This document shows positions 1-7,013 of a stretch of DNA of 20,938 bases, piece by piece (the stretch's first letter is position 1; every line of letters begins with the position of its first letter). The stretch spans positions 1 through 20,938 of IMG/VR virus record IMGVR_UViG_3300044638_004272; one strand, 5' to 3'. Made by a program: the position numbers and the translations under genes. This stretch comes from a virus. The notes under the pieces were generated by a model. The model did not search any database. It was not told the DNA's origin and saw nothing but the letters and a program-made list of their open reading frames with translations.

Positions 1-449
1 GCAGCCCTCGCAGCAGCCAACGCAGCACCCGCAGCAGCCCTCGCAGCAGTCCACGCAGCAGCCCACGCAGCAGCCCTCGCAGCAGCATCCGCAGCAGCAT
101 CCGCAGCAGCCCACGCAGCATCCCTCGCAGCATTCAGCTCCTCGTCCGTTGCCATACCGTCACTATGCCGCCAAGCGACATCAAGTGCATTAATACTGCG
201 CTGGTCTGTCATCGAGTGTTGCACTTGTCTTGCGCACCAAACGGCGTACTTGCGCCAAAGACTGTCGTACTCTGGTAGGCAACGCAACACCCACAGCGTG
301 TCGTCCAGATCGTTAGACTCCAGTATATCTGTGACTTCGAACACTGCTGGCATATTTGCGTTGTCGCCGCCTTTTGACGCCAGCAGTTTTTCCCAGCTTA
401 ACCCACACGGGTTGTGCGCTTTAATTTTTTCCAGTGTTATTGTTATCAT
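1..449 (-). CDS. Phage Ala-rich tetrad-repeat protein, 3' end cut by window edge
   Basis: Partial gene reading off the left edge; 149 codons are visible. It starts MITITLEKIKAHNP at an ATG that overlaps the stop of the upstream gene as ATGA. The first ~100 residues form a Trp- and Cys-containing globular part (segments such as LWVLRCLPEYDSLWRKYA). After TDEELNAARDAAW it becomes a tetrad repeat of three Ala plus one variable residue (W, D, R or G), encoded by a 12-base unit of type GCTGCTGCGNNN. Similar Ala-rich repeat proteins of unknown function occur in many tailed phages (general knowledge, not searched). The repeat probably forms a long helix. SD AAGGAG lies 5' of the ATG. Function unknown. 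Confidence 0.8.
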   Translation of the reverse strand, partial: MITITLEKIKAHNPCGLSWEKLLASKGGDNANMPAVFEVTDILESNDLDDTLWVLRCLPEYDSLWRKYAVWCARQVQHSMTDQRSINALDVAWRHSDGMATDEELNAARDAAWAAADAAADAAARAAAWAAAWTAARAAAGAALAAARA

Positions 450-1270
450 TTATCCGTCTCCTTGCCTGCTTCCTTGGCTGCTGATTTGTGCTTTGAAAGC
501 TGCTCGTCGTATTTATGCGCGTCACACAGCCCATCATCAGTGCCACTTACATTGCATGTCACACAACGGTAAGTCTTCATTTCCGGTGCATGAGAATCAC
601 CTCCCTTGCCTTCGGCTTTAGGCCAGACCAGCCGTTCAGGGCAGCCGGTTTTGTGCAGCATCCCTTGTTCGACTCCGCAGCGCAAACATCGCATAACGTA
701 TTGTAATTCAGGCTCCACAAACGGGCTTCTTGCCGCAAGGTCGTAGCCCATGCCTGCCAAGACTTCCCGCAGCTCGGCTTCCAAATCGGGTATCTGCTGC
801 GCGGCTTTGTGTGCTAACTGGAGACGGTCGAGTAGCATCATGCGCTTGAGTTCAGCCTCTTTGATTTCCATGTGTTTGCGCTCGGCTTCTTTCTCTGCGC
901 GTTCCTTTTCTTCAATCCTTGCTAAACTTTCTGCTTCGCGTTTCGCAAGCATTTCAAAGTCAAGGTCGGCTCCGTTGTAGTCAGGCTCTTGCACCTTCTC
1001 GGCTAGGATGAGGCGGTAGTGGGTGATGTCGCTTGGATCGCCGTCTTTGTGCCAGCACCATTGATCAGCTCTGTGTGAATGCGCGCTGGAACCTCCAGAG
1101 GCAAATTTGATGTCACACATCACATCATCCGGCAGCGGACACTCCATCCCTTTGTGCGCTATCCAGCCATCGTCGTCGGCTTGGACAAGCTTCCAGTCTT
1201 TAGATGACCATAGCGTGTTATCGGTTAAAAACTTATGCTCTTTCGTTTCTTTGTTAATCAGGTATTGCAT
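446..1270 (-). CDS. Phage hypothetical protein with central coiled coil and C-terminal Cys clusters
   Basis: About 274 residues, unknown function. I chose the ATG giving MQYLINKETK because GGGAGGTGA sits about 7 bases before it; a GTG nine bases earlier overlaps the upstream stop as GTGA and is an alternative. The N-terminal part has a Trp-rich segment (DDGWIAHKGMECPLPDDV ... WCWHKDGDPSDITHYRLI) typical of a small domain found in phage accessory proteins. The middle (~95-170) is a highly charged heptad-like helix rich in E, K, R and A. The C-terminal third has paired cysteines (CLRCG ... TGCP and CVTCN ... LCDAH) that could bind zinc. It is coupled to both neighbours by overlaps of a few bases. 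Confidence 0.8.
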   Translation of the reverse strand: MQYLINKETKEHKFLTDNTLWSSKDWKLVQADDDGWIAHKGMECPLPDDVMCDIKFASGGSSAHSHRADQWCWHKDGDPSDITHYRLILAEKVQEPDYNGADLDFEMLAKREAESLARIEEKERAEKEAERKHMEIKEAELKRMMLLDRLQLAHKAAQQIPDLEAELREVLAGMGYDLAARSPFVEPELQYVMRCLRCGVEQGMLHKTGCPERLVWPKAEGKGGDSHAPEMKTYRCVTCNVSGTDDGLCDAHKYDEQLSKHKSAAKEAGKETDK

Positions 1271-1275
1271 CTCAC

Positions 1276-1539
1276 TCACCTCCCTTGCCTGCGTACAAAC
1301 ACGCGATCTTGACCCGCAGTATTTGATCCAGTTATCTCTCTTATTTCGCCTGTTTCAACGAGGTAATCAAGACAAGCCAGCATAGTCCATGAATTGCCTG
1401 TTACATTGCTTATCGCTTCGCCTGAGCGCACCGCGCCAGAAAGTTTAAGCTTTTGATCCACAGAGTCCCTGACCGCCAACAGCATTTTTATGCCTGACTC
1501 TGTAAACAGGCTGTGCTTTTGCTCTTTGTAGTCGTACAT
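1276..1539 (-). CDS. Small phage hypothetical protein, possible winged-helix fold
   Basis: 87 residues from the ATG giving MYDYKEQKHSL; a GTG one codon earlier is equally possible because the run reads GTGATG. The segment from SGEAIS to VETGEIREIT, followed by basic VFVRRQGR, resembles a small helix-turn-helix or winged-helix domain that ends with a variable wing, but no family is recognised. The SD is the G-rich run in GCAAGGGGGGTGAG. The C-terminal codons (RRQGR) are written by the same AGGCAAGGG sequence that ends neighbouring genes in another frame. Function unknown. Confidence 0.7.
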   Translation of the reverse strand: MYDYKEQKHSLFTESGIKMLLAVRDSVDQKLKLSGAVRSGEAISNVTGNSWTMLACLDYLVETGEIREITGSNTAGQDRVFVRRQGR

Positions 1540-2111
1540 CACTCACCCCCCTTGCCTGCTGATAGCAGTGCTTGGTATACCGCCTCAGGTGCTGCGTCCA
1601 TATAAGCTGACGCCATTTCATATGTATCAGCAGATCGAAACTTTTCCGCATATTCACGGATAACGGTTCGCATTGCTGACCACTGCTTTCCGGTTAGTTC
1701 AGGAACCACCGGCTGCGGGGTGGCATACAAAGCCATCCCTGCCGGTAACACCGCTGCGGGATCAAGCGCCTGAATGACGCACTCGCCGTGGAACCATCCT
1801 TTAATGGCTGCTATTGGCTTTGTGGTTGGTGGCTGCTGGGCGGCTTGCATCACTCGCACTACGTTGTCGTAGTAAACAAGCGAGCCTTGCGGGTCAGGCT
1901 CGATAACAATCTGGCATTCATCGTATACGATTTGTAAGTGTACATCGACTCGCTCAAGTGCCACCGGCTCCCCGCTTTGCAGTGCTTGACAAGCCTGTAG
2001 CAGACGATCAACAACTGGCTCCCAGACGGTCGGATACCGCCACGCCTCTGCCCTGTCCGCGTCAAACAAATCCGTTGCGGCGTTGATCAATTTCTGAATT
2101 GCGTCACTCAT
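1539..2111 (-). CDS. Phage hypothetical protein, paralogue of the next upstream gene at both termini
   Basis: 190 residues, starting MSDAIQKLINAATDL and ending ALLSAGKGGE. Both termini match the adjacent upstream gene (MSDAIQQ ... ALLSAGKGTV), as does an internal EPV segment followed by a QW helix. The central insert contains GWFHGECVIQALDPAAV and GMALYATPQP; Pro-rich LYATPQP-type motifs recur in small phage accessory proteins of the Ea22-like kind (family knowledge, weak). ATGA overlap with the upstream stop; the SD lies in GCAAGGGGACGGT. Not a known enzyme. Shared ends with different middles suggest duplication followed by segment exchange. Confidence 0.75.
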   Translation of the reverse strand: MSDAIQKLINAATDLFDADRAEAWRYPTVWEPVVDRLLQACQALQSGEPVALERVDVHLQIVYDECQIVIEPDPQGSLVYYDNVVRVMQAAQQPPTTKPIAAIKGWFHGECVIQALDPAAVLPAGMALYATPQPVVPELTGKQWSAMRTVIREYAEKFRSADTYEMASAYMDAAPEAVYQALLSAGKGGE

Positions 2112-2365
2112 ACCGTCCCCTTGCCTGCTGATAGCAGTGCTTGCGCTTGTGGAAGATACGGATTGCCGGGATCATTGCACTCTGCATATTCCACCATCCC
2201 GCGCATGACAACTCTCCATTGTGAAGGAACCACCGGCTCCCCTCCTTGCAGTGCTTGGAGTGCGGCGATGGCTTTGTCAATCATTTTTCGGTCGGGACAA
2301 TAGGCAGACATGCACGGTTTTGATTTGTCCATCGCCTCTATCGCTTGCTGAATTGCGTCACTCAT
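2108..2365 (-). CDS. Small phage hypothetical protein, shorter paralogue of its downstream neighbour
   Basis: 85 residues from the ATG giving MSDAIQQAIEAMDK; a longer reading (MFCRNLCQW...) runs back into the previous gene and is not needed, since GGTGGGG precedes the chosen ATG. It contains a CMSAYCP Cys pair, a helix MIDKAIAALQALQGGEP, and a C-terminal QW-containing helix ending in ALLSAGKG. It overlaps the upstream gene by 8 bases and the next by 4. The matching start and end with the 190-residue neighbour point to tandem duplication. Function unknown. Confidence 0.7.
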   Translation of the reverse strand: MSDAIQQAIEAMDKSKPCMSAYCPDRKMIDKAIAALQALQGGEPVVPSQWRVVMRGMVEYAECNDPGNPYLPQAQALLSAGKGTV

Positions 2366-2585
2366 TCCCCACCTCCACTGGCACAGGTTCCTGCAGAACA
2401 CTGTGCTCTAAATAAAAATCCCCACCCGTTGCCATAAGCCAAGTGGCAAGGAAGAAAAACGCAGAAACGCAGCAGAACCCCACTCTCTCGTCAGTTTTTA
2501 GGCTGGAGTTAAGGAGCATTGTTAAAAAAGCAACCACAGCCATAATTGCAAGGATCACTGTGGCAAACGGGAATAAGAAAATCAT
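2358..2585 (-). CDS. Small two-helix membrane protein
   Basis: 75 residues from the ATG giving MIFLFPFATVILAI, preceded by GGAGGGCGAG. Two hydrophobic segments are evident: residues ~3-25 (FLFPFATVILAIMAVVAFL) and ~35-53 (VGFCCVSAFFFLATWL), separated by a short charged turn (SSLKTDER). It is predicted to be an inner-membrane protein with two spans; a C-terminal acidic tail (VPVEVGNE) follows. Neither a holin nor a spanin can be assigned because no lysis genes are near. ATGA overlap with the upstream 21-codon gene indicates translational coupling. Confidence 0.7.
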   Translation of the reverse strand: MIFLFPFATVILAIMAVVAFLTMLLNSSLKTDERVGFCCVSAFFFLATWLMATGGDFYLEHSVLQEPVPVEVGNE

Positions 2586-2647
2586 CTCGCCCTCCTGCAC
2601 CTGATGCGGTGCAGTATCCAAGCCAAGTAATGTTGGTTGTGCTTCAT
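2582..2647 (-). CDS. Possible 21-residue basic micropeptide
   Basis: A 21-codon frame (MKHNQHYLAWILHRIRCRRAR) whose ATG overlaps the upstream stop as ATGA and whose stop overlaps the downstream start as ATGA. The chain of couplings is the main argument that it is translated; GGGCACGGGAA gives only a weak SD. The peptide is short, aromatic in the middle and very basic at its C-terminus. It may act only to pass ribosomes to the next gene. Confidence in a functional product is low. Confidence 0.4.
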   Translation of the reverse strand: MKHNQHYLAWILHRIRCRRAR

Positions 2648-2802
2648 TTCCCGTGCCCCTCTGGCTTCGGCTCTTCACCATAGCTTGCTTCCATCGCGTG
2701 GCGTACCTGCGCCACTTCCCGCTGCTGCATGATCCAAACAACTGCGATGATGCACAGCACCAGCACTAAAATCGAACCCATAATCTTGTCGTCATTTCTC
2801 AT
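2644..2802 (-). CDS. Small single-span membrane protein
   Basis: 52 residues: a short charged N-terminus (MRNDDKIMG), one hydrophobic helix at ~9-25 (SILVLVLCIIAVVWIM), then a polar tail ending EEPKPEGHGK. This is typical of small phage membrane proteins with N-out or N-in topology, without an assignable role. It starts inside the last codons of the upstream gene (11-base overlap) and ends by ATGA overlap with the next. No signal-peptidase or lipobox motif is seen (the Cys is mid-helix). Confidence 0.65.
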   Translation of the reverse strand: MRNDDKIMGSILVLVLCIIAVVWIMQQREVAQVRHAMEASYGEEPKPEGHGK

Positions 2803-2950
2803 GTTGTTGCTCCATCTTCAGCAGGGCTTGCAGGAACTTGATTGCGTTCTTTATGTCAGCTCTGGGGTTATCGCTCGGGCATTCGCTCAGTGCGTACTTA
2901 GTTACAACCACACTGCCTGCACGGTAAGAGCATTCTATGGTTTCGTTCAT
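2792..2950 (-). CDS. Small phage hypothetical protein
   Basis: 52 residues, MNETIECSYRAGSVVVTKYA ... ending KMEQQHEK. The first half looks like a beta-hairpin and the second (ADIKNAIKFLQALLKMEQQ) an amphipathic helix. The ATG overlaps the upstream stop as ATGA. No family recognised; the place in the coupled chain supports it as real. Confidence 0.6.
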   Translation of the reverse strand: MNETIECSYRAGSVVVTKYALSECPSDNPRADIKNAIKFLQALLKMEQQHEK

Positions 2951-3225
2951 TCCTCACCCCCCTGCTTCAGCACGTACTCCTTACCGCGTGCGTCTCCGCC
3001 CACTCTCTCAAGCTCCCCCTTGTCCATCATTTCCCGCACGACATTGTTAACCCCGTCACGCACTGACCCCACGTCGCGCTTGGCGAGCATAGGGTCGTTG
3101 TCCACAACTGCGCGCACTAACTGCGCGACCGTAAACGGTTGTGGGCCAACCTCGGCCTTAATAAACTCACGCAGGCGGCCTATCAGTGTGTTGGGTCTGT
3201 GCTTGTACTTGTTCATGTCAATCAT
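2947..3225 (-). CDS. Small winged-helix-like DNA-binding protein (putative)
   Basis: 92 residues from the ATG giving MIDMNKYKHRPN, chosen because GAGGAGA lies about 6 bases upstream; it overlaps the end of the previous gene by 8 bases. A helix RLREFIKAEVG, a second FTVAQLVRAVV, a third segment VRDGVNNVVREMMDKGELERVG and a terminal strand KEYVLK give the layout of a winged helix-turn-helix domain. This is inferred from the pattern only. It could regulate phage genes or bind host DNA. ATGA overlap with the downstream gene. Confidence 0.65.
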   Translation of the reverse strand: MIDMNKYKHRPNTLIGRLREFIKAEVGPQPFTVAQLVRAVVDNDPMLAKRDVGSVRDGVNNVVREMMDKGELERVGGDARGKEYVLKQGGEE

Positions 3226-3358
3226 CGCTGCTCTCCTCGTCATCCGGCTCTGGTGCCTCTGGGGCACCTTGGGCGAAGTATCTGTTGTTCTTCTTTGCAA
3301 AGCGTTGCTCTACCAATAGCTGCTGGTATTCGTAATCGTCTGGATCGTAGTCGTCCAT
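3218..3358 (-). CDS. Small acidic phage protein
   Basis: 46 residues (MDDYDPDDYEYQQLLVEQRF ... EPDDEESSDD), strongly acidic at both ends with a basic middle (RFAKKNNR). AGGAG stands 7 bases before the ATG. It is the first gene after an apparent terminator and may begin a transcription unit, although no clear promoter is seen in the short gap. Very acidic small phage proteins sometimes mimic DNA, but nothing here proves that. Confidence 0.65.
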   Translation of the reverse strand: MDDYDPDDYEYQQLLVEQRFAKKNNRYFAQGAPEAPEPDDEESSDD

Positions 3359-3382
3359 CGTGCATCTCCTAAGTTATCAAGT

Positions 3383-3406
3383 AAAAACCGCGCGTGGTTA
3401 CGCGGC
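3383..3406 (-). terminator. Intrinsic terminator containing the stop codon of the upstream gene
   Basis: On the minus strand GCCGCG, a loop, then CGCGCGG is followed by TTTTT. The TAA stop of the 96-residue gene lies inside the hairpin, so translation would run into the stem. Confidence 0.6.
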
Positions 3407-3688
3407 TTTATATACCACTGGGTTAAACATTATCGACCCGACTACGTTACCCTTGTTGATAAGCTCATACACTTCCCCGGTGTGGGTAGCGCCTTCACGA
3501 GCCATATCACTCAGGATCACGGTCATAGACCGGCCAAGTGTTGCGATGTACACCACTCGGGACGCATCATCGACGGACAACCAGTTGGCGTCCTTATCAA
3601 TGTTAACCCCGAGTTCCTCAAATCCCCGCACGAGCTTAGACTCTATGCGGATAAGTCTGTTCATAAGCTCTCGTTCAAAATTTGACAT
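3398..3688 (-). CDS. Phage hypothetical protein following the VWA gene
   Basis: 96 residues from the ATG giving MSNFERELMNRL, which has GAGGTAAT just upstream; an alternative ATG five codons earlier overlaps the VWA gene stop as ATGA. A helical N-terminus (ERELMNRLIRIESKLVRGFEEL) is followed by a beta-rich domain (WLSVDDASRVVYIATLGRSM ... TGEVYELINKGNVVGSI). No enzyme motif is seen. It is co-transcribed with the VWA gene, so it may work with it, and a terminator follows immediately. Confidence 0.7.
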   Translation of the reverse strand: MSNFERELMNRLIRIESKLVRGFEELGVNIDKDANWLSVDDASRVVYIATLGRSMTVILSDMAREGATHTGEVYELINKGNVVGSIMFNPVVYKAA

Positions 3689-3699
3689 AATTACCTCAG

Positions 3700-4824
3700 T
3701 CATAGTGGTACGTTAACGCGTGTGCCGAAAGGAACAGCTGGATGCGACCGGCCGATGTCCGCCCATATCACCGGTATCTCAGGCTCTTTGCATTCTGCAA
3801 GGTTGCCTTCCATGTCAGTGAAAAAGATAATGCCGCAGTACCGCTCGTCTGAGGCTTCTATATGGTCGAACACAGGTTTGAAGCGCGTGCCACCGCCGCC
3901 TTTAGGCTTAAGTTCTAACGGCTCATCCCGCTCAAAACGCTGAACTGAAGTAACCGAGTAGTCACAATATATTACCTCAACGAACGCTGGTTGCAAGTCT
4001 TCTATGATAGTACGCAGCTCTGCGCCGATCTGCGCTGCTTCCGCGTCCCCCATTGACCCTGACGTGTCGAAGCCGATGGCCAGCCCACCGAGCGCCTGCC
4101 CATGCAGCGATGGCATATATAATCCCTGCCACAAAAAGCGCTTGTTGGGGCGCCGGTAGGAATAATCACTCTTACTCGATTCAGTCATCATGGCCTGCAC
4201 CTCATCTTGCCAGCGCACGTTGCTCTGTCCAAGGTCTTGGATGATGCGGTCGATCAGTGCGGAACCATGCCCGCACTCCTTGGCCATCTTGGCTGCAGTG
4301 GCGATAGTCACTTCCATGTCCGCACGTGTCGCTTCGTCTTGTGCATCCTCGATGTCGCCGTTACCGTCGAACCCACCGGCGTTGGGCTTGCCCTCGCCTC
4401 CTGCTCCACCCTGCGGTGGCGGGGGGTTTTTCTTGAGTCGTGCGTACACTTCCTCAGAACTCATACCCTCGGTCACCCACGGCACATGCACACCCCCGGG
4501 CGGTAGCTTGTACCCACGCGAGAGTATGTAGGCGTTGATGATCGCGTCGTTGGCGTAATTCCACAGGCCCATATCACGGTCTTCTCTGCGCCACATGTGC
4601 ATCAGCACAACGTGCAGTGCTTCGTGCAGGCTCAGGCCGAACAGCTCCTCATCACTCCACTGCGCGCACCATGTCGGGTTGTACCGCACCCACGTGCCGT
4701 TGGTGCCGGCGGTCGGTACTTTCTCAGACAGCTCACGCTTAATGCGCGTCATCACCGCAGCGATAAACGGCTCACGCAAACCCATCCTGCTGTATGTCAG
4801 ATCAATTCGTTGTTCTATGTTCAT
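3700..4824 (-). CDS. VWA-like protein with N-terminal metallopeptidase-like domain
   Basis: 374 residues. The N-terminal domain carries HEALH at 67-71 (the HExxH zinc-binding pattern of gluzincin and minigluzincin folds) with NDAIIN at 92-97 as a likely further ligand region. A Pro/Gly-rich linker (~133-155) follows. The C-terminal VWA-like domain has the metal-dependent adhesion site DTSGSM at 253-258, GGGTRF at ~311-315 and FFTDMEG at ~335-340. This two-domain layout is known from bacteria and phages beside MoxR ATPases, and the MoxR gene lies about 0.9 kb upstream in the same operon. GGAG precedes the ATG by 6 bases. Likely role: substrate-binding partner of the ATPase; peptidase activity is unproven. 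Confidence 0.9.
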   Translation of the reverse strand: MNIEQRIDLTYSRMGLREPFIAAVMTRIKRELSEKVPTAGTNGTWVRYNPTWCAQWSDEELFGLSLHEALHVVLMHMWRREDRDMGLWNYANDAIINAYILSRGYKLPPGGVHVPWVTEGMSSEEVYARLKKNPPPPQGGAGGEGKPNAGGFDGNGDIEDAQDEATRADMEVTIATAAKMAKECGHGSALIDRIIQDLGQSNVRWQDEVQAMMTESSKSDYSYRRPNKRFLWQGLYMPSLHGQALGGLAIGFDTSGSMGDAEAAQIGAELRTIIEDLQPAFVEVIYCDYSVTSVQRFERDEPLELKPKGGGGTRFKPVFDHIEASDERYCGIIFFTDMEGNLAECKEPEIPVIWADIGRSHPAVPFGTRVNVPL

Positions 4825-4847
4825 ATCATTCTCCAGTAATTAAGTCT

Positions 4848-4863
4848 TAATCCCATGGGATTA
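4848..4863. repeat. Dispersed palindrome copy 1, TAATCCCATGGGATTA
   Basis: Perfect 16-base palindrome (18 with flanking T and A). It contains the TAA stop of the 96-residue gene and lies 24 bases before the VWA start. Confidence 0.9.
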
Positions 4864-5151
4864 ACTGTTACATGCAACAACACCACCCAGCCATGCTTTA
4901 CGTTCTTCCTCGGGCATAGCCATAAGTCTGTAAAGCGTGGTACTAACTTCTTCGTGGTTATCGCCAAAGTATTTCCACGCCAGAGCAAGGTCGTCAACGA
5001 TAGTATGCACCGTAGCGATTCGCCTCGACGATCGATTCGTATAGGGCGTAGTCACGCCAGCGGCGGTAGTATTCCCCTCGTGGTACTCTACCAGCCTGAC
5101 GATCCACTTGTCGGGATAGTCGTAGATAAACTCAATTTCATGGTGCTTCAT
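4861..5151 (-). CDS. Phage hypothetical protein
   Basis: 96 residues from ATG (MKHHEIEFIYDYPDKW); a GTG one codon upstream is an alternative start. GAGGTGATGTG gives the SD. A beta-strand-like start is followed by HTIVDDLALAWKYFGDNHEEV and an acidic/basic helix MPEEERKAWLGG. The TAA stop is part of the 16-base palindrome. It lies between the MoxR and VWA genes. Function unknown. Confidence 0.7.
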   Translation of the reverse strand: MKHHEIEFIYDYPDKWIVRLVEYHEGNTTAAGVTTPYTNRSSRRIATVHTIVDDLALAWKYFGDNHEEVSTTLYRLMAMPEEERKAWLGGVVACNS

Positions 5152-5384
5152 CACATCACCTCAAGTGTGAATGTCGCTTCCACGTACAGGTACGCTTCGT
5201 CTTTGCTGTCGAACCATCGGGTTGGTATCCCCAGATCGTCAGCAAAGAAAACACACCAACGTCCGAAATTTTCGTCAATCATCGTCGATTCGTACACCTC
5301 TGCGAACAGGTGTCGCGTGCTTGCGTTCGCTGTCAGTTGAAACTCTGCACGCGTATTGTTGCCGTTCCACTCCAGTCTTTTCAT
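5151..5384 (-). CDS. Small phage hypothetical protein, weak paralogue of its upstream neighbour
   Basis: 77 residues (MKRLEWNGNNTRAEFQL ... ATFTLEVM). Its end (TRWFDSKDEAYLYVEATFTLE) is similar in spacing and residues to that of the gene before it (RHFSDLGEAKLFLESLYALE), suggesting an old duplication. GGAGAAAGT precedes the ATG and there is a 4-base ATGA overlap with the upstream stop. Predicted alpha/beta protein of unknown role within the MoxR-VWA operon. Confidence 0.7.
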   Translation of the reverse strand: MKRLEWNGNNTRAEFQLTANASTRHLFAEVYESTMIDENFGRWCVFFADDLGIPTRWFDSKDEAYLYVEATFTLEVM

Positions 5385-5692
5385 ACTTTCTCCAACGCAT
5401 ATAGCGATTCCAAAAAGAGTTTTGCCTCACCAAGGTCACTGAAGTGCCGTGGGTGTATGTCGAACGTATCACGTGACGCAACCCAGCCCAGCGAGGCATC
5501 GACCATCGCGTCACCCCCAAGCGTACTACGGACAACTCCGAACAACGTGTCGATGTAGTACTCTATGCTGTTCGCGTTGTACCTATGGAGTGTACGCACG
5601 CTTAACGAAAACACCCCCGGTCTTGGGTTTGCCCACATCAGCTCGGTCTTGTGTGCTGGAGGATGTTTCACTCTCGTGTGTTTCACTCTCAT
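5381..5692 (-). CDS. Phage hypothetical protein after the MoxR ATPase
   Basis: 103 residues from the ATG (MRVKHTRVKHPPAHK) that overlaps the ATPase stop as ATGA. The first codons contain a near-perfect short direct repeat (GAGAGTGAAACA twice), encoding the doubled VKH. The remainder (SVRTLHRYNANSIEYYIDTL ... FLESLYALEKV) is of unknown function and resembles the next gene at its end. A longer in-frame start exists inside the ATPase gene but is not needed. Confidence 0.65.
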   Translation of the reverse strand: MRVKHTRVKHPPAHKTELMWANPRPGVFSLSVRTLHRYNANSIEYYIDTLFGVVRSTLGGDAMVDASLGWVASRDTFDIHPRHFSDLGEAKLFLESLYALEKV

Positions 5693-6702
5693 GATCGACC
5701 AAACGCCGCTTGGTTCTCGACGCCCCACTTGGTGTATGCAGCACTGTTGGCCAGTGACTTGTCACGCTTGTACGCCAGCTTGACGACCAGATTCTGAATG
5801 TCTCCGGGCATCTTGGACAGGAACTTGTATGCCTTGTCGAAGTTGGTGTAGTCCAAGCGGCTGGCCAGACCCATCGCGATGCAGTAGCGCACGTTGAGTT
5901 CCTTGGGTAGCTGCACATCCACGCCGTCGAGTATGTCATCGATACGTGGCATGGTCTCGTACACGCGCAGATGTGTCTCGAACACCATCGCAGCCTCTTC
6001 ACCAACGTCACCCTTAATCAGCTCAACACGATCCTGCATGGGTATGTCGAGGTCGAGCGTCGCGTCAACACCGAACCACGCGCGTGGCGATGGGAACGGC
6101 TGCATCTCTTGCGTGGAGACGAACTTGTGTAGCATGTCCGGGCGGTCGTACAGGAATGAGGTGATCTCAGCTTTCATGCCACGCGGTACTGCGTGCATCA
6201 CGAAATCATCCAGCGTAGTGTTGACCTCTACGTCGCACATACGGTTCTGAAGTGGGCCAGCAAGGTTAAACGTCACACCCTTATCACTCTTGCGGTTACC
6301 TGCGGCGACGATCATCCACTCAGGGGGTATGCCGAAGTCTTGCGGTGTCAGCGTGATCTGAAACGCGATCGCCTGCATCGCCTGCGGAGCCGAGGTAATC
6401 TCATCAAGGAACAGGATGCCCGCGCCGTCACGGGGGAAGAACTCGGGGCGCAGCCATCGCGTTGTCATTGTCTCCATGTCAGGCATCAACGCGCCCTGTA
6501 CATCTGTTGGCTCACGGCTGGCAAGGCGCAGGTCAATAACGCCGCGCCAGTTCTCTACGTGCTGCGCCAGAAGCTCGCTGGTCTGAAACACAACATCGGA
6601 CTTGCCAATGCCCGACGGCCCACGCAGGAACACAGGACGCTTGCGGGTGCGCTCATTCAGGTAGCGCTTAACGAGGATCGGGGTTACGTGTGATATACGC
6701 AT
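5689..6702 (-). CDS. MoxR-type AAA+ ATPase
   Basis: 337 residues. Walker A is GPSGIGKS at 28-35; Walker B is ILFLDEI at ~95-101; the sensor-1 region is IVAAGNRKSD at ~131-140, followed by GPLQNRM with an arginine typical of this clade. This order and size are those of MoxR AAA+ proteins, which act as hexameric chaperone-like remodelling ATPases paired with VWA proteins. The VWA partner lies downstream in the same operon. SD GGAGATAAGAT precedes the ATG, and a 16-base palindrome lies about 58 bases upstream. The target is unknown; related MoxR/VWA pairs occur in other phages, for example N4-like phages (general knowledge). Confidence 0.9.
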   Translation of the reverse strand: MRISHVTPILVKRYLNERTRKRPVFLRGPSGIGKSDVVFQTSELLAQHVENWRGVIDLRLASREPTDVQGALMPDMETMTTRWLRPEFFPRDGAGILFLDEITSAPQAMQAIAFQITLTPQDFGIPPEWMIVAAGNRKSDKGVTFNLAGPLQNRMCDVEVNTTLDDFVMHAVPRGMKAEITSFLYDRPDMLHKFVSTQEMQPFPSPRAWFGVDATLDLDIPMQDRVELIKGDVGEEAAMVFETHLRVYETMPRIDDILDGVDVQLPKELNVRYCIAMGLASRLDYTNFDKAYKFLSKMPGDIQNLVVKLAYKRDKSLANSAAYTKWGVENQAAFGRS

Positions 6703-6759
6703 ATCTTATCTCCAGTATTTAAGTATCTAAGTAGTTAAGTATTGTCTAACGGTACTGCT

Positions 6760-6775
6760 TAATCCCATGGGATTA
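6760..6775. repeat. Dispersed palindrome copy 2, TAATCCCATGGGATTA
   Basis: Perfect copy. The TAA stop of the 79-residue gene is its last three bases (minus strand), and it lies 58 bases upstream of the MoxR start. Confidence 0.9.
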
Positions 6776-7012
6776 GTCTTTCTCCAGCTCCATGGTTGCA
6801 AGCTGGGTCACACAAACAGCTTCGAGCCTCACCGAGTACCTACTGCCGTCCGGCTTTTTATACCTGTACGTGCTGCTGCCCCACGAATACTCGACCTGCA
6901 CACCAGCGCCGAGCAGTTTAAACACTTCAGAGGCAACCTCTATCGGCAACAGTACTCCATTCTCGCTGCCGAAGCAAACCACTGCATGAGTGAACGTGTT
7001 GTGTAGGGACAT
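6773..7012 (-). CDS. Phage hypothetical protein
   Basis: 79 residues (MSLHNTFTHAVVCFGSENGV ... QLATMELEKD). It is beta-rich, with an aromatic SWGSSTYRYKKPDGSRYSVRL strand pair. GAGGACTGAG provides the SD within the end of the upstream gene, and only one base separates the two genes. The stop codon lies in the palindrome. No family recognised; operon position links it to the upstream coiled-coil gene and the MoxR gene. Confidence 0.7.
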   Translation of the reverse strand: MSLHNTFTHAVVCFGSENGVLLPIEVASEVFKLLGAGVQVEYSWGSSTYRYKKPDGSRYSVRLEAVCVTQLATMELEKD

Positions 7013-7013
7013 C

